DNA from: Cognatishimia maritima | Lineage (GTDB): Bacteria > Pseudomonadota > Alphaproteobacteria > Rhodobacterales > Rhodobacteraceae | Length of the DNA stretch: 64,000 nucleotides | Assembly: GCF_900129685.1 (NCBI RefSeq) | Contig: NZ_FQWM01000002.1 | Location: 86,654 to 150,653 of the forward strand | Direction of reading: 5' to 3' | Shown here: one piece after another, positions 63,836 through 64,000 of the stretch | Layout of the letters: every line of letters begins with the position of its first letter | Numbering within the stretch: the first letter of the stretch is position 1 | Notes under the pieces: model-generated | The model's database searches: none | Seen by the model: only the letters and a program-made list of their open reading frames with translations | Told to the model about the DNA's origin: nothing | Program-made: the position numbers and the translations under genes

Positions 63836-64000
63836 TCAGCTTTTGCGTCCCAAACCAAACCACCTGCGGCCCCGCCGCGCTGCGCGATCCCCGGCGTCTG
63901 CGATACCATCGCCAACGCCCTCTAACACAGGATCAATGCGGGCTTCGCGAAAGCGTATCCAACGCACGCGAATGGCCCAGAAAAGCGCAAACAACACCGT
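63836..64000 (-). CDS. Partial gene: C-terminal end of a membrane protein (cut by window edge)
   Basis: On the minus strand 54 codons before a TGA at 63836-63838 encode a stretch beginning with hydrophobic VLFALFWAI followed by a basic tail RVRWIRFREAR and RAARRGRRWF, as at the end of a membrane protein. Nothing identifies the family. It converges with soeC. Confidence 0.6.
   Translation of the reverse strand, partial: TVLFALFWAIRVRWIRFREARIDPVLEGVGDGIADAGDRAARRGRRWFGLGRKS

Noticed and set aside
1-64000. CRISPR arrays, insertion sequences, phage or integrase genes
   Set aside because: No regularly spaced repeats, terminal inverted repeats with a transposase, or integrase motifs were seen.

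Overview
The window looks like a chromosomal segment of a marine alphaproteobacterium of the Rhodobacteraceae, most likely the Roseobacter group. The evidence is gene content and order: pckA divergent from chvI-chvG-hprK-rapZ-EIIA-ptsH, an etfBA/3-hydroxyacyl-CoA dehydrogenase cluster, an aglEFGAK alpha-glucoside operon, and a taurine dissimilation block (tauABC, tpa, tauR, xsc, pta) next to soeABC. Base composition looks even, about 58 % G+C by eye. I see no insertion sequence, prophage, integrase, CRISPR array, rRNA or tRNA.

Layout. 1-9.0 kb: start of tuf, a lipoprotein, a cytochrome P450, parC, an SH3 protein, an SDR, a HIG1-domain protein, a cobalamin adenosyltransferase and etfBA. 9.1-18.3 kb: an orphan protein, hbd, an acyltransferase, then the regulatory PTS branch fused to the ChvG/ChvI two-component system, facing pckA. 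18.4-27.6 kb: a LacI-type regulator broken by one stop codon, and an 11-gene thiamine operon on the minus strand under a TPP riboswitch, joined mostly by ATGA overlaps. It holds biosynthesis genes (thiDOSGE, a thiF-rhodanese fusion) and pyrimidine salvage and uptake genes (binding protein, two unlike TenA proteins, ATPase, permease). 28-30.2 kb: a PhnM-like amidohydrolase without its metal ligands and an RNA methyltransferase. 30.4-36.4 kb: a biotin operon bioB-F-D-A-G-C with two BioR-type boxes, then the probable bioR gene. 36.5-47.3 kb: a deacetylase-like protein, glucokinase, a GH1 glycosidase and a LacI repressor, divergent from aglEFGAK with paired palindromic operators. 47.4-47.6 kb: a lone hemP gene. 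47.6-63.8 kb: a sulfonate-to-sulfate block.

How the last block works: TauABC imports taurine, Tpa transaminates it to sulfoacetaldehyde, Xsc releases sulfite and acetyl phosphate, Pta makes acetyl-CoA, a YeiH-type membrane protein may export the sulfur anion, and SoeABC oxidises sulfite to sulfate. TauR-like sites lie before tpa, tauR and xsc.

I found no clearly new system. The best leads are the long periplasmic insertion in TauC, a coupled leader ORF before the exporter, the TenA_C/TenA_E pair, the metal-site-less PhnM relative, the nonsense-broken regulator and several intercistronic hairpins. Functions are assigned by recognising families and motifs by eye; no search was run.
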